Of a DNA stretch of 33,360 nucleotides, positions 22,079 through 29,424 are shown one piece after another. The position numbers and the translations under genes are program-made. The stretch comes from an uncultured Lachnospiraceae bacterium (GTDB lineage: Bacteria; Bacillota; Clostridia; Lachnospirales; Lachnospiraceae): NCBI GenBank assembly GCA_910577115.1, contig CAJTMC010000041.1:1-33360 (forward strand). The letters are read 5' to 3'. The notes under the pieces are model-generated. The model had not been told where the DNA came from and ran no database searches. It worked only from the letters and a program-made list of their open reading frames with translations. Numbering within the stretch: position 1 is the stretch's first letter; each line of letters opens with the position of its first letter.

Positions 22079-22129
22079 CCTCACATATGGGATTTCCACT
22101 TTTAATGGATTATCCGTTTGTATGTGAGG
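22079..22129. repeat. Long-loop dyad upstream of the recombinase unit
   Basis: CCTCACATA (22079-22087) and TATGTGAGG (22121-22129) form a perfect 9-bp inverted repeat around 33 bp that contain a smaller GGAT/ATCC dyad. It is non-coding, between the 100-aa gene and the companion gene of the serine recombinase. A crossover site of the recombinase or a regulator site are possible; nothing decides it. Confidence 0.5.
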
Positions 22130-22145
22130 GGACAGTTTTTTATTT

Positions 22146-22448
22146 TTACAATCTTACTGCTGCAAATAACCTATTTGTCCTCTCATATTGCATGATGATA
22201 AGCTGCTCTTTGGTCGATTTTGTTTCCATTTCATCTATATATTTACGGGCAAAAGCTATCAATTTCTTACTTTTTTGCATACTCTTCCTCAGTGCTTCTT
22301 CATCTGCTTTATAATCAGGGTCAGGCTCGAACAGTTTAAACGGCTCAAAAGTATAAATCAAATCGTTTAAAGCAGTTTTAGCCTGTTCCAAATTTTTCTC
22401 ATAATAATCTGATATATTAAGCAGTTCCTTTTTGGGCAAGTACCCCAT
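22146..22448 (-). CDS. Hypothetical 100-aa helical protein
   Basis: ATG at 22448 has GGAGG 8 nt upstream and gives MGYLPKKELLNISDYYEKN; an upstream in-frame TTG overlaps the ribosome binding site. Helical and charged throughout (LEQAKTALNDLIYTFEPF, RKSMQKSKKLIAFARKYIDE). It overlaps the end of the 89-aa gene by 32 nt, so it is the second gene of a two-gene operon. Family not recognised. Confidence 0.7.
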   Translation of the reverse strand: MGYLPKKELLNISDYYEKNLEQAKTALNDLIYTFEPFKLFEPDPDYKADEEALRKSMQKSKKLIAFARKYIDEMETKSTKEQLIIMQYERTNRLFAAVRL

Positions 22449-22686
22449 GTATATATCCTCCAAATTGATTCTCCGTTGTTCTGACTAAATACGGATTCTC
22501 TTCAATATGATTACAAATGTATTTACCAATATCATCATCTTTAATTACTGCTATAAGCGTTCCGCTTTGAAAATCCACTCCATGATATATACAATCCTTG
22601 AACGATACCCATAAATTAGGAAAAATAGCTACTGCCTCATCCCATGTCAAACGCTTCCCTATATATTGAATTTTATCCTCTGTCAT
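22417..22686 (-). CDS. Hypothetical 89-aa protein, first of a two-gene operon
   Basis: ATG at 22686 follows AAAGGATGTGATATC. An alpha/beta protein: YIGKRLTWDEAVAIFPNLWV, SFKDCIYHGVDFQSG, IAVIKDDDIGKYI, FGGYIHGVL. The pattern resembles conserved hypothetical proteins from Clostridia islands whose core is a strand-rich '(W/F)VxxKDVxxxxGxIxxGxLIAVxxDxEI' unit, perhaps binding the 100-aa partner; toxin-antitoxin or immunity pairing is possible but unproven. Confidence 0.7.
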   Translation of the reverse strand: MTEDKIQYIGKRLTWDEAVAIFPNLWVSFKDCIYHGVDFQSGTLIAVIKDDDIGKYICNHIEENPYLVRTTENQFGGYIHGVLAQKGTA

Positions 22687-22715
22687 GATATCACATCCTT
22701 TTTGTTTTAGTTTTC

Positions 22716-22931
22716 TTATTTCTTTACAGTTAAAGCTGTCTTTTTCTTATGCCTGTTCAAAAAGTACTTTCTTACGTCACTTGTTGATAATGTACCTTCT
22801 GTTTCTGCTGATATTTTGCTTCTTTCCAACTTTGGCAGCTTATATAAGCCTTCTAAAACCTCCGTTTCATCCTGTAAGTCATCAGGTATTTCATACAGTT
22901 TATTCATCACCAGTTCCTTTGCTATGCTCAT
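22716..22931 (-). CDS. Antitoxin-like 71-aa protein
   Basis: ATG at 22931 follows GAGGTG with 9-nt spacing. MSIAKELVMNKLYEIPDDLQ, VLEGLYKLPKLERSK, then TLSTSDVRKYFLNRHKKK resembles the C-terminal halves of small antitoxins in Firmicutes (LYKLxKLExxxxxxxxGTxSTxEVRKyF). No toxin gene accompanies it. It is probably an orphan antitoxin or regulator; it follows another antitoxin-like frame at 22974-23120. Confidence 0.6.
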   Translation of the reverse strand: MSIAKELVMNKLYEIPDDLQDETEVLEGLYKLPKLERSKISAETEGTLSTSDVRKYFLNRHKKKTALTVKK

Positions 22932-22973
22932 AAATCATACACCTCACTATAAGCAACATACAATTTATTTCCA

Positions 22974-23120
22974 TCAATATTTCCGCAGTCTTTCCTCCCG
23001 AAGCTCTGTCAAAGACATATCCGTATGCGGAACAGCTCCACTTATTGCCTTTATCGCTTTATCTATATCTGATTCATTTTTCACTGTTACCACATGCTCT
23101 TCTATTACTTCCAATGCCAC
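22974..23120 (-). CDS. Antitoxin-like 48-aa protein with GTG/TTG start
   Basis: A short frame after GGAGGTGT: GTG at 23120 (MALEVIEEHVVTVKNESDID, then AIKAISGAVPHTDMSLTELR and EERLRKY) or TTG two codons later, which has better spacing. The AxxGAxPxTxMSLxELREERLxKY ending is typical of small antitoxins paired with PIN or RelE toxins. No toxin follows; the next gene, 43 nt downstream, is another antitoxin-like gene. Likely the remains of a lost toxin-antitoxin pair. Confidence 0.5.
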   Translation of the reverse strand: MALEVIEEHVVTVKNESDIDKAIKAISGAVPHTDMSLTELREERLRKY

Positions 23121-23216
23121 ACACCTCCTCTTCAGGTATCCCTCTAACCAGTCTTTTCATAAGTTTCTGCCATAATATACCTGCCTTTCACACCCAAATG
23201 TACAAAATGCCCTAGA

Positions 23217-24068
23217 TTACGTCCAATATCTGCCCATATATATCAAAGCCTGTTCAGCATTGAGATTGTACTTTTCCGCTACTTTTTCAAGCATACTGTT
23301 CCTGTCTACGCCTAATTCCTTTCCCGATTCTATCATCAGCTTGATTCCACGCTCACGTTCTTGCTGTTTCCCTTCTTCTCTTCCTTCTTCCCTTCCTTTC
23401 TCAATATTCTCTTGATCACGCATTAACAACGTCATATACTCATGCCTCCATTCCCTGTTTTTCTTTGCCTGTTTTACCGCTTCCTCTAATTTCTTTACAA
23501 AAGCATCCTCCGACTCCTTTCCTGCCACATAATCCAAGAATGCCCTTAATTCCTGACTGGTATCATCCATTTCACCGACTGCATTTAAAAATATCTTTGT
23601 TGTTCCGTCATTCAGGGCGATGCTCATATCCTCCCTGCAGCGGTTTTCAAACGTATAAATATGCCGCCCCATGCCAAATGTGTCAAACGGGCTGATAAAT
23701 ATGATATAGCTTGGTTTCAGCTTATTATATAATTCCCCTTTGTCAATCATCTGCAGGTCAATCATGCTTTGGTAATAGCGCGTCCTTTTGGGCAGCTCCT
23801 TTGTATTCGTTACCTGCATTTCAATGTCATAGACCGTTCCCTTACCATCCCTGACATACACATCAAGCCTGACGCTTTTTGCATCCGCGTCCGTCCGGAT
23901 GCTCTTTTGCAGTTCGGGATATTCGATACGGTCTATCACAAGCTCCGGCAAAATCCTTTGTAAAAGCTCCTTGCAAAGCTCCACATCCTGCATTACCTTC
24001 CCAAACAGGAAATCATTCCCAATTCCCAAGTCTTCCCATACCGTGTACTCTTTTATTTCATTTTCCAT
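23217..24068 (-). CDS. Rpn-family PD-(D/E)XK nuclease (cassette 2)
   Basis: 283 aa, complete. N-terminal domain: NDFLFGKVMQDVELCKELLQ, then the catalytic core with Asp in RLDVYVRDGKG and ExQ in VYDIEMQVTN, followed by RTRYYQSMIDLQMIDKG and SYIIFISPFDTFG. The family (Rpn, recombination-promoting nuclease) is Ca- or Mg-dependent DNase and was named a putative transposase; it promotes RecA-independent recombination in E. coli. A Glu/Arg low-complexity hinge (GREEGREEGKQQERERG) and a three-helix tail (NLNAEQALIYMGRYWT) follow, a known variable region in Rpn proteins. ATG at 24068 follows GAGAG. It is the distal gene of cassette 2. Confidence 0.9.
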   Translation of the reverse strand: MENEIKEYTVWEDLGIGNDFLFGKVMQDVELCKELLQRILPELVIDRIEYPELQKSIRTDADAKSVRLDVYVRDGKGTVYDIEMQVTNTKELPKRTRYYQSMIDLQMIDKGELYNKLKPSYIIFISPFDTFGMGRHIYTFENRCREDMSIALNDGTTKIFLNAVGEMDDTSQELRAFLDYVAGKESEDAFVKKLEEAVKQAKKNREWRHEYMTLLMRDQENIEKGREEGREEGKQQERERGIKLMIESGKELGVDRNSMLEKVAEKYNLNAEQALIYMGRYWT

Positions 24069-24255
24069 TCTTAACTCTCACTTTCCGTCAATAATTCATG
24101 CCCGCTAACCCCAATATCATCTGTTATCTCTTACAATTATACTACCATAGGGAACCTTGTATTTCAAGATTTTCAGTTTTAGGCAGAACGCACGAGGCAG
24201 TTTCAGGCTTTATTGACTTTGCTTATTTTTTGTAACTTTTTTTCCTTATTTAACA

Positions 24256-24546
24256 TTAATGCGAGATAAGGCTGTCGCTTCCCGCATATACCTCCATCAT
24301 CATCAGCACGCCTAGCCGAAATCCTGTGATGAACCGCTGCGTCGCATAATTGAGGTTTATGGTGTCGTTTGCTTCTTTCAGGCTTTGGAACAGTTCTTTT
24401 TCCGTATCGCCAAGCGCCTTCTCAAAAGCTGCTCTCAATTCTCCCATTTTTTTCATGGTCTGTGCGTTATCCAAATCATAGTCTACAGGCTGTCTGATTA
24501 ATTTAAGATTTTCATCCGCCAAAGCTTCCAGTATTTTTTGCGTCAT
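24256..24546 (-). CDS. 96-aa conserved cassette protein (cassette 2)
   Basis: Paralogue of the protein at 404-694, same length, with the same C-terminal block (NYATQRFITGFRLGVLMMME, VYAGSDSLISH) and N-terminus KILEALADENLKLI. Placed between the cargo slot and the Rpn gene as in cassette 1. Some intervening non-coding sequence before the Rpn gene (for example CAAGATTTTCA and GAGGCAGTTTCAGGC) is also shared, so the right border of the cassettes runs from here through the Rpn gene. Function unknown. Confidence 0.75.
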   Translation of the reverse strand: MTQKILEALADENLKLIRQPVDYDLDNAQTMKKMGELRAAFEKALGDTEKELFQSLKEANDTINLNYATQRFITGFRLGVLMMMEVYAGSDSLISH

Positions 24547-24628
24547 GTTTTATCCTCTCTTTCTGCGTTTCTGTTATTTAATTCATTATTTTTAATATTA
24601 CATCTCAATATTGCTGACATTTTCATCA

Positions 24629-24844
24629 TTACCAAATATCCGTCAAATCAATGCCAAGTTCCTTCATCTCTGCCTCATCCGTACCGATTTCATCATACAA
24701 GACACCCATAAATTCCTCTCTGCTATTATACCTGTCGGAATGGGCTTCCGCATAAAGTCCGATAGTATTTTCCAGTAAGATTTTCAGTCTTGCTTTTGGT
24801 GTGATTTTTGGTTTTCTCCTGCCTTGACTGTTATATAAACTCAT
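24629..24844 (-). CDS. 71-aa hypothetical protein (cassette 2 cargo)
   Basis: ATG at 24844 (MSLYNSQGRRKPKITPKAR) follows GAGGTAAAGAAA; a longer in-frame extension to 25009 has no better start and overlaps the helicase gene. Basic N-terminus, acidic C-terminus (YDEIGTDEAEMKELGIDL). It lies 130 nt after the helicase gene and is the last cargo gene. No recognisable family. Confidence 0.55.
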   Translation of the reverse strand: MSLYNSQGRRKPKITPKARLKILLENTIGLYAEAHSDRYNSREEFMGVLYDEIGTDEAEMKELGIDLTDIW

Positions 24845-24974
24845 TTTCTTTACCTCTGTTTCCTTAAAATAATAAAGGAGCATCCTCCATTTTGAAATGC
24901 CCCTTTTCGTTATATTGTTCCAATATCCTTCCACATTTATGAACCGACTGTATTTATGAAAAAACTTTGCCTGA

Positions 24975-26897
24975 TTAATCTTGTTTCGGTGTTTCAGTCT
25001 TACAGCCATCTCTTATAATGGTATACTTCCTATCTTCCTTCTTGCCGGTTATCTCCATCTTATACGGTATCCCACAATTTTGGTTTAAATAATTCATTGT
25101 CTTTTTGGAAATCAGACATTTGCTTTTTCCAGCCTGAGCCATTACTGTACCATACCTTTTACACCCCTTCGTAGTTTCCACCAAAACCACGAGTTCACTC
25201 CTTATTTTGTTTTGAAACATTTTAGCAGCATCTATATTCATTGGATTACTACATTCAATTGCCGATTCAAATGCATCTATAACTTTTTTGTAGCACTTAT
25301 CGAACTTTGTCACTTTTGATTCCTTTATAATGTTCTCAGCCCTCTCCTCCTCTATCCCAAGCCATCCTAACTGCATTCTTACAAAGCAATCTCCCCTTTT
25401 TGTATCATCTTCCTCTGCATCAAATGCAGAAATAACATTCTGATAAAACGCTTTTAAATTCTGTAGATTCTGATACGCCAAAAGATTCAGATACAACGTT
25501 CCGCCATAAGCATTAAAAAGACTTTTTACATACCTCATGCTTATTTTATTATCAAATATTTCACGCATTAATCTTATATGCCGGTTGTTGATGACCCATT
25601 CTTCATCATAGGGTATTTTTTCATTCCTCTTACAAGAACTTAAAAATTTTAAATAAGATATGGCTGTTTCCAGTATTTGCTCGGTCTGATTTAACCTTCT
25701 TTCAAAATGCTCCTTATCATAATGATATATGTATAATCTTAGCTTTTTCCCATCCTCACGCTTTCTCCCAAGCATTTGTATAAATTCCGTTTCTGTATCT
25801 GCCATCAATACAATATTTCTTAATTCAATGTCTTTGATATTAATCCCGTTATCCATGACTGACGTTGCAATCAAAATCTTTTTGGATTTCATTTTTTTAT
25901 AATACGTTATCTCATCTACTGTATCCGAAACATCCTCCTCCCATTTGTTCCTAGACGATATGAATACAACATTATTCTTATCCTTTATTTTTTTGCTTAA
26001 TTCCTTTCCGGTATCAATTTTGTCAGCAAATATCAGCCATTTCTCTGTTTTATCTCCGTCGTTTATAATTTCAGCAATTGTATCTGTATTGTATATAATC
26101 TTGGCGTCAATATAATCATAATTCCTGGGAACCATAAAATCACAATATTTGCAATAACGTGCACCCTTATTTCTAATCGCCTCATATGCATCCTTATTAA
26201 TATCCCCTGCTTCAGCAGCTTCAAAATCAGGAAAATTATATTTCTGTATTTTTTCCTCGTGCATCCTCCTCAAATCATACCCCTTTATATACAATTCTAT
26301 ATCCCTGATTGTCGCTGACATGAAAATCCGGACTTTATCGGCGAATTTATCCTGAATCCACCGGAATGAAAGCGATGTATCTGTGTTATAATTTGAGTCA
26401 GTCAAGAAATAGTGGCATTCATCACACACCACACAATCATATTTTGAATATCTTTGTCTCATGTTTTCCAGTTCCACGTATTTTGTTGTTTGTCCACACT
26501 GCCCGTTCTCATCCGTCTTTATTTTATCAGGTTTATATTCTTTATGCTCACACATTTTTAGCTCATATTCTATATCCTGATACGATTTGATATCAATGCA
26601 GCTCGAAATGTGTGGGCTTATATCCATGATTTCTTTCTCCAGTTGTGCTTTTAAAATACTGCGGTTTACTAAATAAAGCATCTTTTTATTTTGGCTTGCT
26701 ATATATCCTAACCAAATATTTAGTATAAAATGGGTTTTTCCACTGCCGGTAGGCGCTGAGATAAAAATACAGTTTCCTCCGCCATATCCATCCAATAAAA
26801 ATTCAGGTATATCTAACCAGCCATTAACCCACCCCCCACATTCGCCATAGTTTGTTCCCTTATAAGCTTCTCCGATTTCATCTGATACATATTGCAT
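24975..26897 (-). CDS. Superfamily 2 (DEAD/DEAH-like) helicase (cassette 2 cargo)
   Basis: 640 aa; ATG at 26897 follows GGGGTGTATTT. Motif I APTGSGKT at 48-55, motif II DECH at 159-162, motif III SAT at 194-196, motif V IATSVMDNGINI at about 343-354, motif VI QMLGRKRED at about 374-382. A CxxC (YCKYCDF) lies between the two RecA-like lobes. The C-terminal ~230 residues are helical and unrecognised. It would be an NTP-driven DNA or RNA translocase. It fills the position that the 380/676-aa genes fill in cassette 1, so it is cargo rather than core; phage-type replication helicase and defence helicase are both possible. Confidence 0.85.
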   Translation of the reverse strand: MQYVSDEIGEAYKGTNYGECGGWVNGWLDIPEFLLDGYGGGNCIFISAPTGSGKTHFILNIWLGYIASQNKKMLYLVNRSILKAQLEKEIMDISPHISSCIDIKSYQDIEYELKMCEHKEYKPDKIKTDENGQCGQTTKYVELENMRQRYSKYDCVVCDECHYFLTDSNYNTDTSLSFRWIQDKFADKVRIFMSATIRDIELYIKGYDLRRMHEEKIQKYNFPDFEAAEAGDINKDAYEAIRNKGARYCKYCDFMVPRNYDYIDAKIIYNTDTIAEIINDGDKTEKWLIFADKIDTGKELSKKIKDKNNVVFISSRNKWEEDVSDTVDEITYYKKMKSKKILIATSVMDNGINIKDIELRNIVLMADTETEFIQMLGRKREDGKKLRLYIYHYDKEHFERRLNQTEQILETAISYLKFLSSCKRNEKIPYDEEWVINNRHIRLMREIFDNKISMRYVKSLFNAYGGTLYLNLLAYQNLQNLKAFYQNVISAFDAEEDDTKRGDCFVRMQLGWLGIEEERAENIIKESKVTKFDKCYKKVIDAFESAIECSNPMNIDAAKMFQNKIRSELVVLVETTKGCKRYGTVMAQAGKSKCLISKKTMNYLNQNCGIPYKMEITGKKEDRKYTIIRDGCKTETPKQD

Positions 26898-27021
26898 AAA
26901 TACACCCCTTCTAACGCAAATTATAATGTTCTCTATTTCATATTAATATTATTATAATAGAACTACTGGATTTTATCATTTTTACCCAATATTATCATAA
27001 TTTTTCTTTATAAAAATATCT

Positions 27022-27071
27022 TAATAGAGAAATAGAAAAATTTATAAATATTTTTTTCTATTTCTCTATTA
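27022..27071. repeat. 19-bp AT-rich perfect inverted repeat
   Basis: TAATAGAGAAATAGAAAAA (27022-27040) and its exact complement (27053-27071), 12-nt loop. It is about 125 bp upstream of the helicase gene. Too strong to be chance in a short interval; a binding site, a terminator (T-rich right arm) or an element end are possible. Confidence 0.75.
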
Positions 27072-27175
27072 TTACTATAACTCATATCTCATGCAAATAG
27101 AAGGATTTTTTAATTATATTGTAAGTTTTTCTTGTCCTAAAATCATTTTCTGCAAACCTTATCATTTTAATAGGA

Positions 27176-27214
27176 TTTGAGCGTTTTAGATTTACTGTTT
27201 CTAAAACGCTCAAA
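27176..27214. repeat. 15-bp perfect inverted repeat after the micropeptide (cassette 2)
   Basis: TTTGAGCGTTTTAGA (27176-27190) and its exact complement (27200-27214), 9-nt loop, 44 nt past the micropeptide stop. No T-run follows on either strand. The equivalent position in cassette 1 has an unrelated 14-bp hairpin (4483-4515). Confidence 0.75.
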
Positions 27215-27258
27215 CAAAACAATATACAAGCCAAATAAACCAAAACATTTATCTGCTG

Positions 27259-27339
27259 TCATTTTTCATCACACTGATTTATCACAGCCATTATGATTGT
27301 AAAAATCCCGACCGCTACTGCCTTTATGATTTCCTGCAT
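27259..27339 (-). CDS. Hydrophobic 26-aa micropeptide (cassette 2)
   Basis: A minus-strand frame MQEIIKAVAVGIFTIIMAVI, ending NQCDEK: one hydrophobic helix and a charged tail. ATG at 27339 has GGGGGG about 10 nt upstream; an ATG three codons earlier sits too near that site. It lies 39 nt after the DUF5688 gene, like its homologue at 4525-4602. The pair differ in most residues but keep hydrophobic pattern, length and position, which supports translation. Function unknown. Confidence 0.65.
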   Translation of the reverse strand: MQEIIKAVAVGIFTIIMAVINQCDEK

Positions 27340-27378
27340 TCGCAGCATTCCCCCCTTTCTGATAATCCTCTTCCATTA

Positions 27379-28305
27379 TCAAGCGCACACCCTAACCTCA
27401 TCCTCCTGCGCATCATAATGATACAGCGAATACGACAGAAGCTCTTCTTCCAGCACCTGCGTATCGTTGACCTCCCGAATCATTTCCCTGATTTCATCAC
27501 ATTCCTTCCCACCATCCGCAATGTCCTCAGGCAAAATCAGCACTTCATGGATTGATGACGGGATAATATAAAACCCCCCGCCAATCGCTTCCGCAAAATC
27601 CTTTAGGAAATTCGGATACAGGATACATGCCGCTCCCTCCGTCCGCTGCACGTTGCTGAGCACATACATCGGAAGACTGCATCCTGTGCCTCCCGTCATT
27701 CCGTCACCGTCAAATTGTCCGCCCGCCTTTTGCCTCTGCATGATTTCATGTATCATTTCCTCCATGCTTTTGAGCTCATACCCCCGCAGCCTTGGCGTGT
27801 TTTCCGTTGCCGCCCTGTAAAGCTCCTCCACAGACACGCCCCACAGCTTGGCATGTGCATTGTGTATGAGGACGGATGCACTGCCGATTCCCTTATGCTC
27901 CACCATGCACTGGAACACGATGGACAAGTCAAGAAATGCCTTATGCGGGAGGTCTTCCAAAGCCTCCCTGTTTTTTTCCGTATTGACAAGCTTGTATACG
28001 ATTTTGCTTCTGACGTTCCCATAATCCAGTAAATACCTCACGTCCACCGTATGCCTTTTCTTCCGGCAGACATCCGCCACATATTCCGCCGCGTCCAAAG
28101 GCGTCGCGTTCCCGTTCTTATATGTATCGTAATAATCATTTATGTAAACTACCGGTGACACCTGTTCGCCGTCCCTTGAGACGCACAGCCCCGTATAAGT
28201 CACGCCGTTGTTCTTGTCAACTTTCTGCACCGCGACATGCCATCCTGCCCCGAGCTTTTCCTTTACATCTTCTTTCACGCGTTCCGCAAAACTGTCCAGT
28301 TCCAT
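27379..28305 (-). CDS. DUF5688 family protein (cassette 2)
   Basis: 308 aa, aligned over its length with 4652-5569: FAERVKEDVKEKLGAG, VDKNNGVTYTGLCVSRDGEQ, SPVVYINDYYDTYKNG, FYIIPSSIHEVLILPED, VLEEELLSYSLYHYD. It differs mainly in a variable patch near residue 195 (GGQFDGDGMTGG). It is 18 nt after the annealing-protein gene. The DNA uses many more G/C third bases than cassette 1 for the same residues. Confidence 0.85.
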   Translation of the reverse strand: MELDSFAERVKEDVKEKLGAGWHVAVQKVDKNNGVTYTGLCVSRDGEQVSPVVYINDYYDTYKNGNATPLDAAEYVADVCRKKRHTVDVRYLLDYGNVRSKIVYKLVNTEKNREALEDLPHKAFLDLSIVFQCMVEHKGIGSASVLIHNAHAKLWGVSVEELYRAATENTPRLRGYELKSMEEMIHEIMQRQKAGGQFDGDGMTGGTGCSLPMYVLSNVQRTEGAACILYPNFLKDFAEAIGGGFYIIPSSIHEVLILPEDIADGGKECDEIREMIREVNDTQVLEEELLSYSLYHYDAQEDEVRVCA

Positions 28306-28323
28306 ATGTTTCCCTCCAATCCG

Positions 28324-29046
28324 TTACGCCGCATTTGTCGGTTTCGTCTTCGACAAAGCAGCCATTACCTTGTTATAAAGCTCCTGCGGCATTTCCTCCG
28401 GCACTTTGATTTTATACCTGTCCTGTACCGTTTTCATGGATACGCCCGTCCGTTCCAGCTCCGCATTCAAAGAATCCATCTGTGTTTTTGAAATGCTATC
28501 CTTTTCCGTTGCCTTCACGTCCGTATTTTCGGCTTTCATTTCAAACACGCGTTTCCCCTTCCCGTTCACGATAACAAGCCCCGTTATCTCCCTGCTGCTG
28601 TTGTATGTGATTGACGCAACCGAGAAATTCTCATTGCAGGAATACCGCTCGCCGCGTTTTTGGATATCCGCATGTTCGGCAGGCACCCAAATAAAGGGAG
28701 CCGTATAAAGCTCCCTTCCGATGCCCCAGTTGAAACAGGCGCGCTTGAAGCTGTCCGACGCCTGCGATTTCTCCTTTTCGGCGTATCCCGTCGTCCCCAC
28801 GTCCTGTTTCGCAATCCATTCACCCGTCTTGGCGTCGCGCACTTCCACCGTGCAGTACAGGTTCCCGTCGATACACTGATGGCTCCTTTTCCACCCGAAC
28901 ACCCCGAACGTTTCGTCGAGTATCTTTTGGTCAACCCTTGCGTCCTTATAAAGCAGGAGACTCACGCCCTTCCCGCTGACCGCTGCCGCGCGGCACTCGA
29001 TTTCATCCGCCTTGAGCAGCCTTATTATGCCCGTATTGTTTCCCAC
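28324..29046 (-). CDS. Rad52/Sak-like annealing protein (cassette 2), GTG start
   Basis: 240 aa from GTG at 29046, which has GGAGG 9 nt upstream and makes the protein colinear with cassette 1 and the overlap with the DUF3848 gene exactly 44 nt, as there; the ATG at 29052 is only 3 nt from the ribosome binding site. Core motifs identical: FGWKRSHQCIDGNLYCTVEV, DVGTTG, EKSQASDSFKRACFNWGIGR, tail SKTQMDSLNAELERTG. Expected to anneal single strands produced by the YqaJ nuclease. Confidence 0.8.
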   Translation of the reverse strand: MGNNTGIIRLLKADEIECRAAAVSGKGVSLLLYKDARVDQKILDETFGVFGWKRSHQCIDGNLYCTVEVRDAKTGEWIAKQDVGTTGYAEKEKSQASDSFKRACFNWGIGRELYTAPFIWVPAEHADIQKRGERYSCNENFSVASITYNSSREITGLVIVNGKGKRVFEMKAENTDVKATEKDSISKTQMDSLNAELERTGVSMKTVQDRYKIKVPEEMPQELYNKVMAALSKTKPTNAA

Positions 29047-29386
29047 TGGCATCCACCTCCTGTTCCTTTGGAAATTCCCTTATCATCGTTTCAATCTCAT
29101 CTTCCACATGCCGCTCCATTTCCCTGTAATTGCAGTCGTCCTTCTTAAGCCACAGTCCATACAGCTCCGTCAGGATATTCTTGCGCTGCAAAAGCGCCGT
29201 AAGCTCATGCCCCTGCAGTCTGTCTGCTTTTTCTGCCAAAATCTCATAGAAATTCACCATCACGTCAATCTCGTAGCACCTGCCGAAAATGTCAGCATTC
29301 GGACAGCTTAAAACGGAAGCCTTATACGTCTGATACTCCCCGTAAATCCTGTCCAAAAAGTGGTCCCTCACGCAGTCTTCCCTCAT
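29003..29386 (-). CDS. DUF3848-like protein (cassette 2)
   Basis: 127 aa from ATG at 29386 (MREDCVRDHFLDRIYGEYQT), with GGAGGGATACC upstream; the longer in-frame extension to 29428 is not supported by a ribosome binding site. YEIDVMVNFYEILAEKADRL and HVEDEIETM match cassette 1. It follows the exonuclease gene after 38 nt and overlaps the annealing-protein gene by 44 nt. Confidence 0.75.
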   Translation of the reverse strand: MREDCVRDHFLDRIYGEYQTYKASVLSCPNADIFGRCYEIDVMVNFYEILAEKADRLQGHELTALLQRKNILTELYGLWLKKDDCNYREMERHVEDEIETMIREFPKEQEVDASGKQYGHNKAAQGG

Positions 29387-29424
29387 GGTATCCCTCCATT
29401 CCTTTTTATCTTTGCATTTTCCCA

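Noticed and set aside
24845..25009. N-terminal extension of the 71-aa gene to 126 aa.
   Set aside because: The extension overlaps the helicase 3' end, has no ribosome binding site, whereas ATG 24844 has GAGGTAAAGAAA directly upstream.
28660..29148. A long plus-strand open frame of 162 codons opposite the annealing-protein gene of cassette 2.
   Set aside because: It is antisense to a well-supported gene, has no ribosome binding site, and arises from the GC-rich codon pattern there; the equivalent frame is broken in cassette 1.
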